Origin: Muribaculaceae bacterium
Lineage (GTDB): Bacteria; Bacteroidota; Bacteroidia; Bacteroidales; Muribaculaceae
Reading direction: 5' to 3'
Assembly (NCBI GenBank): GCA_023667285.1
Contig: JAMPAK010000001.1
Coordinates: 355,140-419,139 of the forward strand
DNA: 64,000 nt
Both the position numbers and the translations under genes were made by a program. Below the pieces are notes generated by a model that saw only the letters and a list, made by a program, of their open reading frames with translations, ran no database searches and was not told the origin of the DNA. Each line of letters opens with the position of its first letter. Position 1 is the first letter of the stretch. This document shows positions 44,378 to 51,933 of the stretch, one piece after another.

Positions 44378-45646
44378 ATGAAAGTAGATGTGCTTCTCGG
44401 GCTCCAGTGGGGCGATGAGGGAAAAGGTAAGGTAGTCGATGTGCTGACCCCGCGCTACGACGTGGTGGCACGATTCCAGGGTGGTCCTAACGCCGGTCAC
44501 ACCCTCGAGTTTGAAGGTAAGAAATATGTGCTCCGCTCCATCCCGTCTGGCATCTTCCAGCACGGCCAGATCAACATAATCGGCAACGGTGTCGTGCTCG
44601 ACCCCGTCCTCTTCAAGCAGGAGGCCGAGGAACTCGAGAAGAGCGGCGTCGACCTGCGCTCCATTCTGCGCATATCCAAGAAAGCCCATCTCATCACCCC
44701 CACACACCGTCTGCTCGACGCCGCAAACGAGAAGGCCAAGGGAGGTAAGAAAATCGGCACCACAGGCAAGGGCATCGGCCCAACCTATACAGACAAAATC
44801 TCGCGCAACGGACTGAGACTCGGCGATGTCTTCCATAACTTCGACGAGAAATATGGCGCCCTCCGCGCCCTTCACCTCTCACGCCTCGAATCCATGGGCG
44901 CCACACCTGACAATCTCGACGATCTCGAGAAGACCTGGATGGAGGCCATCGAGTATATAAAGGGCTATGAGATTGTGGATTCCGAACATCTTGTCAACAA
45001 CCTCCTCGCCGAGGGCAAGAGTGTGCTGTGTGAGGGCGCACAGGGCACCCTGCTCGACATCGACTTCGGCTCATATCCCTTTGTCACATCATCTAACACC
45101 ATAAGCGCCGGAGCATGCTCCGGTCTCGGCGTGGCTCCCAACAAGATTGGAGAGGTCTACGGCATCTTCAAGGCTTATTGTACTCGTGTGGGGAGCGGAC
45201 CATTCCCCACAGAACTCTTTGATGAGACCGGAAAGACCATCCGCGACCTCGGACATGAGTATGGCGCCGTCACCGGCCGCGAGCGTCGCTGCGGATGGAT
45301 TGACCTTGTGGCTCTCCGCTATGCTATCATGCTCAACGGTGTGACCCAGCTCATCATGATGAAGAGCGACGTCCTCGACGGTTTTGATGAAATCAAAGCC
45401 TGCACCGCCTACAAGATTAACGGCGAGGAGACACGCCAATTCCCCTACTCCATCGAGGAGGGAATCGAGCCTGTCTACACCACCCTCCCCGGTTGGAAGA
45501 CAGACATGACCAAGATGCAGAGCGAGGAAGAGTTCCCCGCAGAGTTCAAGGCATACATCGACTTCCTCGAGAAAGAACTCGCCACACCCATCACTATTGT
45601 CTCCATCGGCCCGGACCGCAAACAGACCATCCTCAGAAAAAAATAA
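44378..45646 (+). CDS. purA: Adenylosuccinate synthetase
   Basis: A 422-residue GTP-dependent enzyme joining IMP and aspartate in AMP synthesis. Signatures are GLQWGDEGKGK at 8-18, GGPNAGHTL, the IMP-binding GTTGKGIGPTY, and TRVGSGPFPTEL with TGRERRCGWIDL. Start 44378 gives the standard N-terminus; ATG 44345 would overlap the fur-like gene. Probably co-transcribed with the upstream regulator and the downstream DUF1015 gene (39-base gap). Confidence 0.96.
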   Translation: MKVDVLLGLQWGDEGKGKVVDVLTPRYDVVARFQGGPNAGHTLEFEGKKYVLRSIPSGIFQHGQINIIGNGVVLDPVLFKQEAEELEKSGVDLRSILRISKKAHLITPTHRLLDAANEKAKGGKKIGTTGKGIGPTYTDKISRNGLRLGDVFHNFDEKYGALRALHLSRLESMGATPDNLDDLEKTWMEAIEYIKGYEIVDSEHLVNNLLAEGKSVLCEGAQGTLLDIDFGSYPFVTSSNTISAGACSGLGVAPNKIGEVYGIFKAYCTRVGSGPFPTELFDETGKTIRDLGHEYGAVTGRERRCGWIDLVALRYAIMLNGVTQLIMMKSDVLDGFDEIKACTAYKINGEETRQFPYSIEEGIEPVYTTLPGWKTDMTKMQSEEEFPAEFKAYIDFLEKELATPITIVSIGPDRKQTILRKK

Positions 45647-45685
45647 CTCCATCGACAAAGAACCTACCTTAAACAAAACACTGCC

Positions 45686-46933
45686 ATGGCTAAAGTAAAA
45701 CCGTTCAGAGGCATACGTCCCCCTCGCGATCTTGTCACCCAAGTGGCCTCGAGGCCATACGATGTGCTCAACTCAGAGGAGGCTCGTGAAGAGGCTCAGG
45801 GAAATCCCAAGTCACTCTATCACATCATCAAGCCTGAAATCGACTTCACGCCCGGGACAGATGAACACGCCCCGGAGGTATATGACAAGGCCGTAGAAAA
45901 CTTCACAGCCTTCCGCCGCAACGGATGGCTTGTCCAGGACAGCGAGGACAGATATTATATCTATGCCCAGACCATGGACGGAAGAACCCAATATGGCATC
46001 GTCGTCGCCGCCAATGTGGAGGACTACATGGAGGGACGCATCAAGAAGCATGAACTCACCCGCCGCGACAAGGAGGAGGACCGCATGAAGCATGTGCGTG
46101 TCAACAACGCCAACATCGAGCCGGTGTTCTTTGCTTTCCCTGACAACCCCGTGCTCCAAAAGGTCATCGACCGCGTCACCGCCGGAAAGCCCGAATATGA
46201 CTTCACAGCCCCCGACGGATTCGGCCACCACTTCTGGGTAATCGACGACCCGGAGACAATCAAGACCGTCACCGAAGAGTTTGCCAAGATACCTTCGCTC
46301 TACATTGCTGACGGACATCACCGCTCAGCCGCCGCCGCTCTCGTGGGGCATGAGAGGACCCTGTCCAACCCCAATCACAAGGGGGACGAGGAGTACAACT
46401 GGTTTCTCGCAGTGGCTTTCCCGGCCTCTCACCTCAACATCATCGACTACAACCGCGTGGTGCGCGACCTCAACGGTCTCACCCCCGATGAGTTCCTGCA
46501 GAAGGTGTCAGAACATTTCACAGTCGAGGACAAGGGGACAGACGAACCTTACCGTCCGCAGGCGCTCCACAACTTCTCACTCTATCTCGATGGCCACTGG
46601 TATTCACTGACCGCGAAGGAGGGGACATACAACGACTCCGACCCCATCGGTGTGCTTGATGTCACCATCTCGAGCGACCTTATCCTGCGCGACATCCTGG
46701 GCATCACAGACCTCAGGTCAGACAAGCGTATTGACTTTGTGGGTGGCATCCGCGGTCTCGACGAGCTAAAGCGCCGTGTCGATTCCGGAGAGATGGCCGT
46801 GGCTCTCGCTCTCTATCCCGTCAGCATGAAGCAGCTCATGGACATCGCCGACTCCGGAAACATCATGCCCCCCAAGACAACATGGTTTGAACCTAAGCTC
46901 CGCTCAGGCCTGGTGATCCACAGCCTAGACTGA
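45686..46933 (+). CDS. DUF1015 family protein
   Basis: A 415-residue cytoplasmic protein matching DUF1015, with family hallmarks FRGIRPPRDL, SRPYDVLNSEEAR, YIYAQTMDGRTQYGI, the conserved IADGHHRSAAA and the C-terminal PKTTWFEPKLRSGLVIH. The family's function is not established in my knowledge; members are often encoded near serine biosynthesis genes, but not here. A perfect 11-bp terminator hairpin follows the stop. Confidence 0.9.
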   Translation: MAKVKPFRGIRPPRDLVTQVASRPYDVLNSEEAREEAQGNPKSLYHIIKPEIDFTPGTDEHAPEVYDKAVENFTAFRRNGWLVQDSEDRYYIYAQTMDGRTQYGIVVAANVEDYMEGRIKKHELTRRDKEEDRMKHVRVNNANIEPVFFAFPDNPVLQKVIDRVTAGKPEYDFTAPDGFGHHFWVIDDPETIKTVTEEFAKIPSLYIADGHHRSAAAALVGHERTLSNPNHKGDEEYNWFLAVAFPASHLNIIDYNRVVRDLNGLTPDEFLQKVSEHFTVEDKGTDEPYRPQALHNFSLYLDGHWYSLTAKEGTYNDSDPIGVLDVTISSDLILRDILGITDLRSDKRIDFVGGIRGLDELKRRVDSGEMAVALALYPVSMKQLMDIADSGNIMPPKTTWFEPKLRSGLVIHSLD

Positions 46934-46962
46934 TCCGCCACTCTGAATTCACGACATCCACA

Positions 46963-47001
46963 CCCCGGCATAGGCCCCCCAAAAGTCTATGCCGGGGTTC
47001 T
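46963..47001 (+). terminator. Rho-independent-type terminator after DUF1015
   Basis: A perfect 11-bp stem ccccggcatag/ctatgccgggg (46963-46973 with 46987-46997) has a 13-base loop and is followed by ttctt. It closes the fur-purA-DUF1015 unit. Confidence 0.75.
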
Positions 47002-47150
47002 TCATAAAGTCAAAATCCATATATTTCAATTTAGATTCTCGCGTCAATCGGCACAATTGTACCATCTATCAATCAATCACTTGCAAATTATATAATTGAG
47101 ATTCCATTTAGATTGGCCTCTAAACTATGGTTTCACCCCTGCGGATTGCA

Positions 47151-47158
47151 TAACTTTG
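47151..47158 (+). promoter_or_regulatory. Orphan -7 box (TAACTTTG)
   Basis: TAACTTTG lies in the 372-base gap 46934-47305 with no gene start close behind it. A hairpin and T run end about 130 bases downstream. Confidence 0.55.
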
Positions 47159-47162
47159 TGGT

Positions 47163-47290
47163 GTGTAAAAAATCAACAACCTGTTCAGAGGTCGACCAAA
47201 ACGACTATAAGTAAGAATTTCATGTGACATGCAAAATTGCAAGTTCAAACCGGGCTGCCTCGCGATGAAGCAGTCCGGCATCATTTTTTT
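47163..47290 (+). ncRNA. Candidate small non-coding RNA
   Basis: About 128 bases bounded by the orphan -7 box (47151-47158) and a rho-independent terminator (stem 47250-47258/47270-47278, seven Ts 47284-47290). I find no credible open frame inside and no match to SRP RNA, tmRNA, 6S or tRNA consensus features. The 5' end is estimated from usual spacing. Confidence 0.45.
47250..47290 (+). terminator. Rho-independent terminator of the candidate small RNA
   Basis: The stem ccgggctgc/gcagtccgg (9 bp, one G-U) has an 11-base loop and is followed by catca and then seven Ts. It ends just before the next promoter. Confidence 0.75.
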
Positions 47291-47293
47291 CAT

Positions 47294-47301
47294 TAACTTT
47301 G
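47294..47301 (+). promoter_or_regulatory. -7 box (TAACTTTG) for the HAD phosphatase
   Basis: TAACTTTG ends 4 bases before ATG 47306, the tightest spacing in the window together with apgM; implies leaderless transcription. Confidence 0.65.
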
Positions 47302-47305
47302 CACT

Positions 47306-48145
47306 ATGAAGACCCTCTTTGTTACAGATATGGACGGCACGCTGCTTTCGACGGACAGCCGTGTGAGCCGCAGAAGCGCTGAGATCATATCGACCCTCAG
47401 CCGCCGTGGTGCGTTGATAACCGTGGCTACCGCCCGCACACCGGCAACCGTTGAGCCGCTCCTCGCCGATACTCTCACCCGTGTTCCGGCTATCGTGATG
47501 ACCGGAGCAGCCCTCTGGGACAGAGACAGACATAAGTTCCTGAATCCTGTTCTGTTCCCTGCACAAATGGCGCGCGAGACTGCGGCAGCCATGACCCACC
47601 ACGGAGTAAATCCATTTGTATACTCCCTCACCCCCGAAAATGGAATGCTAGTCCATCACTGCGGTCCCCTCACCCGTCGCGAGGACTCATTCTATCAAGA
47701 GCGTCGCAGCCTCCCTCTGAAAAAATTCATCTTTGACCCGGCCGAGGGATATGCTTCACCCTTCCCAGACACTATTCTATTACTGGGAATTGGAGAGACA
47801 GAAACAATCGGCCCCTTGGCCGACGACCTGCGGCAGAACCCCATGCTCTCTGTCTCAGCCTATAGCGACATCTTCAACCCACGGATATCATACATAGAAG
47901 TCTTCTCAGCCGGAGTCAGCAAAGCCGGGGCCGTGATGAGACTCAAGGAGATGACAGGAGCAGACAGAGTGGTGGTCTATGGCGACAATCTCAACGACCT
48001 CCCCATGTTTGAGGTCGCTGATGAAAGCGTCTCACCCTCAAATGCCAGGCCTGAGGTGATTGAGAGAGCGACGAGGGTGATTGGCCCCAATACGGCTGAT
48101 TCAGTCGCGCTCGACATGGCCGCTATTTTCCACACCCTTTCTTGA
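47306..48145 (+). CDS. HAD superfamily hydrolase, Cof/class IIB type
   Basis: 279 residues. HAD motif I is DMDGTL (Asp8 nucleophile, Asp10 acid/base); motif III/IV are the Lys in GVSKAGAV and GDNLNDLPMF; the class IIB cap lies at about 80-190. Members dephosphorylate sugar phosphates, nucleotides or pyridoxal phosphate; the substrate cannot be read here. Its last 23 bases overlap the convergent NUDIX gene. Confidence 0.9.
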   Translation: MKTLFVTDMDGTLLSTDSRVSRRSAEIISTLSRRGALITVATARTPATVEPLLADTLTRVPAIVMTGAALWDRDRHKFLNPVLFPAQMARETAAAMTHHGVNPFVYSLTPENGMLVHHCGPLTRREDSFYQERRSLPLKKFIFDPAEGYASPFPDTILLLGIGETETIGPLADDLRQNPMLSVSAYSDIFNPRISYIEVFSAGVSKAGAVMRLKEMTGADRVVVYGDNLNDLPMFEVADESVSPSNARPEVIERATRVIGPNTADSVALDMAAIFHTLS

Positions 48146-48701
48146 GCGCAAAATGCTTCCATAGGGGAGCAGCCATCAGAGCCTGTTTCAGATTGTCTGA
48201 GCGGAGCATCTCTAGCACCTCATCCTCTTCAAGAAGCTCAACCTTGATATCCTCAGTCTCATCAAGGTGCTGCTCAGTCTGGCGTGTCACACCGCGAGCA
48301 GTGAAACAATATGCCAGATTGTTCTGACTCCCCGGATTGGCTGAGATGACCATAGACAGTTCCCACTCTCCCCCTCCGAATCCGGTCTCCTCTAGAAGTT
48401 CGCGCTTGGCTCCATCGAGTGGATCCTCACCATCTTCAACCACACCAGCACAGAGTTCGGTAGCCACAATTCCGAGACCGTGGCGATACTGCTTCACCAT
48501 CACATACTTCCCTTCAGGGGTTATGGCAATGACATTTATCCACTTCGGATATTCAAGCACATAGTATTCAGGATGAATCACACCGTTGGGAAGACGCACG
48601 GTGTCACGGCGCACAGTGAGCCACGGACGGTTAAAGAGATACTCGCTCTTCACAACCGTCCATTTCATCGAATCGTCTGAAGAATTTGAATCTGGAGCCA
48701 T
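48123..48701 (-). CDS. NUDIX hydrolase, ADP-ribose pyrophosphatase-like
   Basis: A 192-residue protein (180 if ATG 48668 is used). The Nudix box is complete: G-x5-E-x7-REL-x2-E-x-G in GVVEDGEDPL to RELLEETG. The preceding YVMVKQYRHG is typical of ADP-ribose/ADP-sugar pyrophosphatases. It probably cleaves a nucleoside diphosphate-X compound to two monophosphates. Convergent 23-base overlap with the HAD gene. A weak minus-strand promoter-like TAATTTTC lies upstream near 48733-48740. Confidence 0.88.
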   Translation of the reverse strand: MAPDSNSSDDSMKWTVVKSEYLFNRPWLTVRRDTVRLPNGVIHPEYYVLEYPKWINVIAITPEGKYVMVKQYRHGLGIVATELCAGVVEDGEDPLDGAKRELLEETGFGGGEWELSMVISANPGSQNNLAYCFTARGVTRQTEQHLDETEDIKVELLEEDEVLEMLRSDNLKQALMAAPLWKHFALKKGCGK

Positions 48702-48749
48702 ATTTATGTTAATGATTATTAAATATTTGAGAAAATTATGGTTAATCTG

Positions 48750-48757
48750 TATCTTTG
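48750..48757 (+). promoter_or_regulatory. -7 box (TATCTTTG) upstream of gpmA
   Basis: TATCTTTG lies 234 bases before the gpmA ATG. A weaker TAGTTTTT (48959-48966) is closer. If the first is used, gpmA has a leader of roughly 230 bases. Confidence 0.5.
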
Positions 48758-48761
48758 TAAT

Positions 48762-48990
48762 GATACATATTTGTACTCATATACTGACCTCAACATAAAA
48801 ACGGTTGCCACTCAATCCATATTGCACAAAAGACCGTTCTCCTTCTCCCAAAGAGGTGAAATCTCACCCCCTCCCGGCAGCCGTGACGTCTCAGCATCCC
48901 CGTCCCATCCCCGGCGACGGGGATTCCTGTCAATAAACATTTATAACTCTCCGGACGTTAGTTTTTAAAACAACATCTGAAAATAGAGTC
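48762..48990 (+). other. Possible long structured 5' leader of gpmA
   Basis: Non-coding stretch with several inverted repeats: aacggt/accgtt around 48798-48835, ggtga/tcacc around 48856-48869, and a perfect 9-bp atccccgtc/gacggggat (48896-48904 with 48916-48924). No T run follows the last stem, so it is not a simple terminator. I recognise no known riboswitch. Confidence 0.35.
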
Positions 48991-49677
48991 ATGAAACATC
49001 TCATACTACTCCGCCACGGCCAGAGCCAGTGGAACCTCGAAAACCTGTTCACAGGATGGACCGACGTCGAACTCTCCCCCAAGGGACGCGAGGAGGCAGC
49101 CGAAGCCGGCCGGAAGATTGCTGAGTCAGGCATCCTTCCACGCTATTGCTTCACATCTTATCTCAAGAGAGCTATCCACACCCTCGACATAGCCCTCGAC
49201 TCCATGGACAGGGTCTGGCTCCCGGTGGTGAAGGACTGGCATCTCAACGAGCGCCACTATGGCGCCCTACAGGGCCTCAACAAGGCTGAGACAGCGGCCA
49301 AATATGGCGACGAGCAGGTCCACATATGGCGCAGAAGTTATGACGTTTGTCCCCCCGCCCTTGAGCCAGGCGATGACCGCTCCCCCATCCGCGATCTCAG
49401 ATACAGTGAGCTCTCAGCCAACGAGCTCCCCCTTACAGAGTCGCTCAAAGATACCGTAGCCCGTGTCAAACCGGTCTGGGAAGAGAAGATAATCCCCGCT
49501 CTCCAGCTCTACGGCAAAGTGATTGTGGCGGCTCACGGCAACTCCCTCCGCGCGCTCGTGATGATGCTCAACCATCTCACCCCGGAGGCCATTGTCCACG
49601 AAGAGATCCCCACAGGCACCCCACGTGTCTTCACCCTGGACGACCGAATGAAAGTCGTCGAAGACAAGTATCTGTAA
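48991..49677 (+). CDS. gpmA: 2,3-bisphosphoglycerate-dependent phosphoglycerate mutase
   Basis: A 228-residue histidine-phosphatase-superfamily glycolytic enzyme. LRHGQSQWN places the phospho-acceptor His at residue 9; NLFTGWTDVELS, LNERHYGALQG and AAHGNSLRAL (second catalytic His) are all standard for GpmA. It is non-homologous to the apgM-type mutase at 9939-11045, so the window encodes two unrelated phosphoglycerate mutases. Confidence 0.95.
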   Translation: MKHLILLRHGQSQWNLENLFTGWTDVELSPKGREEAAEAGRKIAESGILPRYCFTSYLKRAIHTLDIALDSMDRVWLPVVKDWHLNERHYGALQGLNKAETAAKYGDEQVHIWRRSYDVCPPALEPGDDRSPIRDLRYSELSANELPLTESLKDTVARVKPVWEEKIIPALQLYGKVIVAAHGNSLRALVMMLNHLTPEAIVHEEIPTGTPRVFTLDDRMKVVEDKYL

Positions 49678-49753
49678 GCCCCCCTGCTGAAAATGCAATA
49701 TTCCCCTCCGATTCCTCGTTTTAATGTGTGGATAACAATAGAAGAAAAGCAAG

Positions 49754-50386
49754 ATGACACATAAGACAGGAATGCTGTTTGACCTTGACGGAGTCCTGGT
49801 CGACAGCGAGGGAGAGTATTCCGTTTTCTGGGGCTCTATCGGCGACCGCTACCAAAAAGGGTCCGACTTCAAAGACCGCATCAAGGGGACAACCCTAACT
49901 GAGATTCTCGAGAACTTCCCTGAGGATGACCGCGAGAAAATCAAGGATGAGCTCTATCAGTTTGAGAGCCGGATGGACTATGTAGTCTATCCCGGGGTCA
50001 AGGAGTTCCTCGAGTCTCTGGCCGCCCACAACATCCCCACAGCCATCGTCACCAGCAGCGACAATGCCAAGATGGACAAACTCTTTGCCCGCCGCCCAGA
50101 GCTGCGCAATGCCGCCTCTAAGATTGTCACCGCCGACATGGTGTCCAAGAGTAAACCCGACCCCGAAGGATACATCCTTGGAGCCGGGCTTATCGGTGTG
50201 CCCGTGAGCGATTGCTATGTCTTCGAGGATTCCATAAACGGACTTCTTGCCGCCCGCGCCTCTGGCGCCACAGCAGTGGGCATTGCCACCACAAACCCCA
50301 TTGAGACCGTAGCCGAGCTCTCAGACATCTGCGTCAAGAGTTTCAGCGAACTGTCGTTGGAAATGCTCCTCGAATTCAGGGAATAG
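49754..50386 (+). CDS. HAD superfamily hydrolase, beta-phosphoglucomutase/phosphatase-like
   Basis: 210 residues. Motif I is FDLDGVL (Asp10, Asp12), an alpha-helical cap spans about 17-85, motif II is IVTSSDN, motif III has KSKPDPEGY and motif IV is VFEDSINGL. Members include beta-phosphoglucomutases and sugar-phosphate phosphatases; the substrate cannot be fixed from sequence. It lies 76 bases after gpmA and ends one base before the convergent nadC stop. Confidence 0.9.
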   Translation: MTHKTGMLFDLDGVLVDSEGEYSVFWGSIGDRYQKGSDFKDRIKGTTLTEILENFPEDDREKIKDELYQFESRMDYVVYPGVKEFLESLAAHNIPTAIVTSSDNAKMDKLFARRPELRNAASKIVTADMVSKSKPDPEGYILGAGLIGVPVSDCYVFEDSINGLLAARASGATAVGIATTNPIETVAELSDICVKSFSELSLEMLLEFRE

Positions 50387-50387
50387 A

Positions 50388-51236
50388 CTATTTCTTAGCC
50401 TTGAAACTCATGTCGAGCCCTTTGACTGAGTGAGTCAGGGCGCCGACTGAGATGAAGTCCACACCACACTCTCCATAGTCACGGAGGGTGTCGAGTGTGA
50501 TTCCACCCGATGACTCGACCTCAACACGCCCGTTGATGAGTTTCACGGCCTCACGAGTCCGCTCAGGCGTGAAATTGTCGAGCATTATGCGGTCTACGCC
50601 GGCCTCGAGAGCCTGCTGAATCTCCTCAGTGTTGCGCACCTCGACCTCAATCTTCAGGCCCTTCCCCTTCTCCTTGCAGTAAGCCTTGGCAGCTTCCACG
50701 GCCTGCTTGATGCCACCGGCAAAGTCGACATGATTGTCCTTGATGAGAATCATGTCGAAGAGTCCGATGCGGTGATTGCATCCGCCGCCGATGCGGACAG
50801 CCTCCTTCTCGAGCATACGCATTCCCGGTGTGGTCTTTCGGGTGTCAAGCACCTTGGTCTTCAACCCCTCGAGACGCTCCTGATAGCGGGCCGTCTGTGT
50901 GGCTATGCCACTCATGCGCTGCATGATATTGAGCATCACACGCTCTGTCTGGAGCAGCGAACGGACAGTGCCCTCAACCTCAAATGCCACATCGCCCGGC
51001 TTCACATGAGCGCCATCGTTGATATAGACGGTCATCTTGAGCTCAGGGTCAAACTTCTCAAACACCTTGCGCGCCACATCGACACCCGCAAGGATACCCT
51101 CCTCTTTGATGATGAGGCGCTGCACTCCGCGCTCGTCTGCCGGAATGGTGCTGAGAGTGGTGTGGTCACCGTCGCCCACATCCTCGGCAAACGCCAGAGT
51201 GAGGAGGTCGTCAATGAGTTGGTCTTTAGTTTTCAT
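50388..51236 (-). CDS. nadC: Nicotinate-nucleotide pyrophosphorylase (quinolinate phosphoribosyltransferase)
   Basis: A 282-residue de novo NAD enzyme converting quinolinate and PRPP to nicotinate mononucleotide. Motifs are EDVGDGDHTT near the N-terminus, TRKTTPGMR, GGGCNHRIGLFDMILIKDNH and the C-terminal VESSGGITLDTLRDY with VDFISVGALTHS. ATG 51236 was preferred to 51317 because it matches the family N-terminus and because the extension would run into the divergent rlmH gene. No nadA or nadB nearby. Confidence 0.95.
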   Translation of the reverse strand: MKTKDQLIDDLLTLAFAEDVGDGDHTTLSTIPADERGVQRLIIKEEGILAGVDVARKVFEKFDPELKMTVYINDGAHVKPGDVAFEVEGTVRSLLQTERVMLNIMQRMSGIATQTARYQERLEGLKTKVLDTRKTTPGMRMLEKEAVRIGGGCNHRIGLFDMILIKDNHVDFAGGIKQAVEAAKAYCKEKGKGLKIEVEVRNTEEIQQALEAGVDRIMLDNFTPERTREAVKLINGRVEVESSGGITLDTLRDYGECGVDFISVGALTHSVKGLDMSFKAKK

Positions 51237-51264
51237 ATCTGTTTGTATAAAATTATTTCTATCA

Positions 51265-51738
51265 ATGAAAATCGTTATCATAGCCGTGGGCAAGACATCC
51301 ACGCCATACATAGCCACCGCAGTCGACGACTACCTGCGCCGCGCCTCTCACCATGTCCCCGTCGAGATGACGATTATACCTGATCTCCGCTCCCCGCGCG
51401 GACTCTCTGAGGATGCCCAGAAGCAGCGCGAGGGTAAGTCCATACTGGCAGCTCTGCAGCCCGGCGATCTCGTGACACTCCTCGACGAGCGTGGCGCCGA
51501 GTTGAACTCGCGTCAGTTTGCCGCAGAGATCGAGCGAGCCATGGTGAGCGGACTTAAGAGGATAGTCTATGTGATAGGCGGCCCCTATGGATTCTCTAAG
51601 GAGGTCTATGACCGCTCTGACCGTAGACTGTCCCTCTCCAGGATGACCTTCACCCACGAGATGGTGAGACTCTTCTTTGCAGAGCAAGTCTACCGAGCCA
51701 CCACCATAATGAGAGGCGAGCCATATCACCACGACTGA
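51265..51738 (+). CDS. rlmH: 23S rRNA (pseudouridine1915-N3)-methyltransferase RlmH
   Basis: A 157-residue SPOUT methyltransferase modifying helix 69 of 23S rRNA. It begins MKIVIIAVGKTSTPYI; the knot region has VIGGPYGFSKEVYDR, and the C-terminus FTHEMVRLFFAEQVYRA with GEPYHHD is diagnostic. The long frame from 51037 is antisense to nadC and not used. It converges on the 58-residue membrane protein gene with 9 bases between stops. Confidence 0.95.
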   Translation: MKIVIIAVGKTSTPYIATAVDDYLRRASHHVPVEMTIIPDLRSPRGLSEDAQKQREGKSILAALQPGDLVTLLDERGAELNSRQFAAEIERAMVSGLKRIVYVIGGPYGFSKEVYDRSDRRLSLSRMTFTHEMVRLFFAEQVYRATTIMRGEPYHHD

Positions 51739-51747
51739 CCCGACGGC

Positions 51748-51924
51748 TCACAAGAAAATCATAATCACATAGACTATCGCCAGTCCCACGGCCGTGTAGG
51801 CCGCACTGCTCCTGAGCAGAGTGCGCCGCGCCCCCTTGCGCCGTGGCGACATCCACGTGTAGAGGCCCCCGGAAAATATCCCGAAGACGAAGGACGCCAG
51901 AATCCAGTAATACACGTTGCCCAT
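51748..51924 (-). CDS. Small two-helix membrane protein, 58 residues
   Basis: Short frame beginning MGNVYYWILASFVF. Two hydrophobic helices (about 5-25 and 41-58) are separated by a strongly basic loop (SPRRKGARRTLLR), so the loop should face the cytoplasm. Its start lies 9 bases after the ddl stop, so it is the probable fourth gene of the hydrolase/MurF-like/ddl operon. No family recognised. The TGA at 51748-51750 ends it just before rlmH's convergent stop. Confidence 0.7.
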   Translation of the reverse strand: MGNVYYWILASFVFGIFSGGLYTWMSPRRKGARRTLLRSSAAYTAVGLAIVYVIMIFL

Positions 51925-51933
51925 ACCCTCACA

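Noticed and set aside
47163-47290. SRP RNA, tmRNA, 6S RNA or tRNA
   Set aside because: No conserved SRP loop, tRNA-like arms or 6S bubble could be traced; kept only as an unassigned small RNA candidate.
48738-48968. 76-residue plus-strand frame upstream of gpmA
   Set aside because: Contains the -7 box at its start and hairpin DNA; composition is not protein-like.
51037-51264. N-terminal extension of RlmH
   Set aside because: Antisense to nadC and unlike any RlmH; the family start is ATG 51265.
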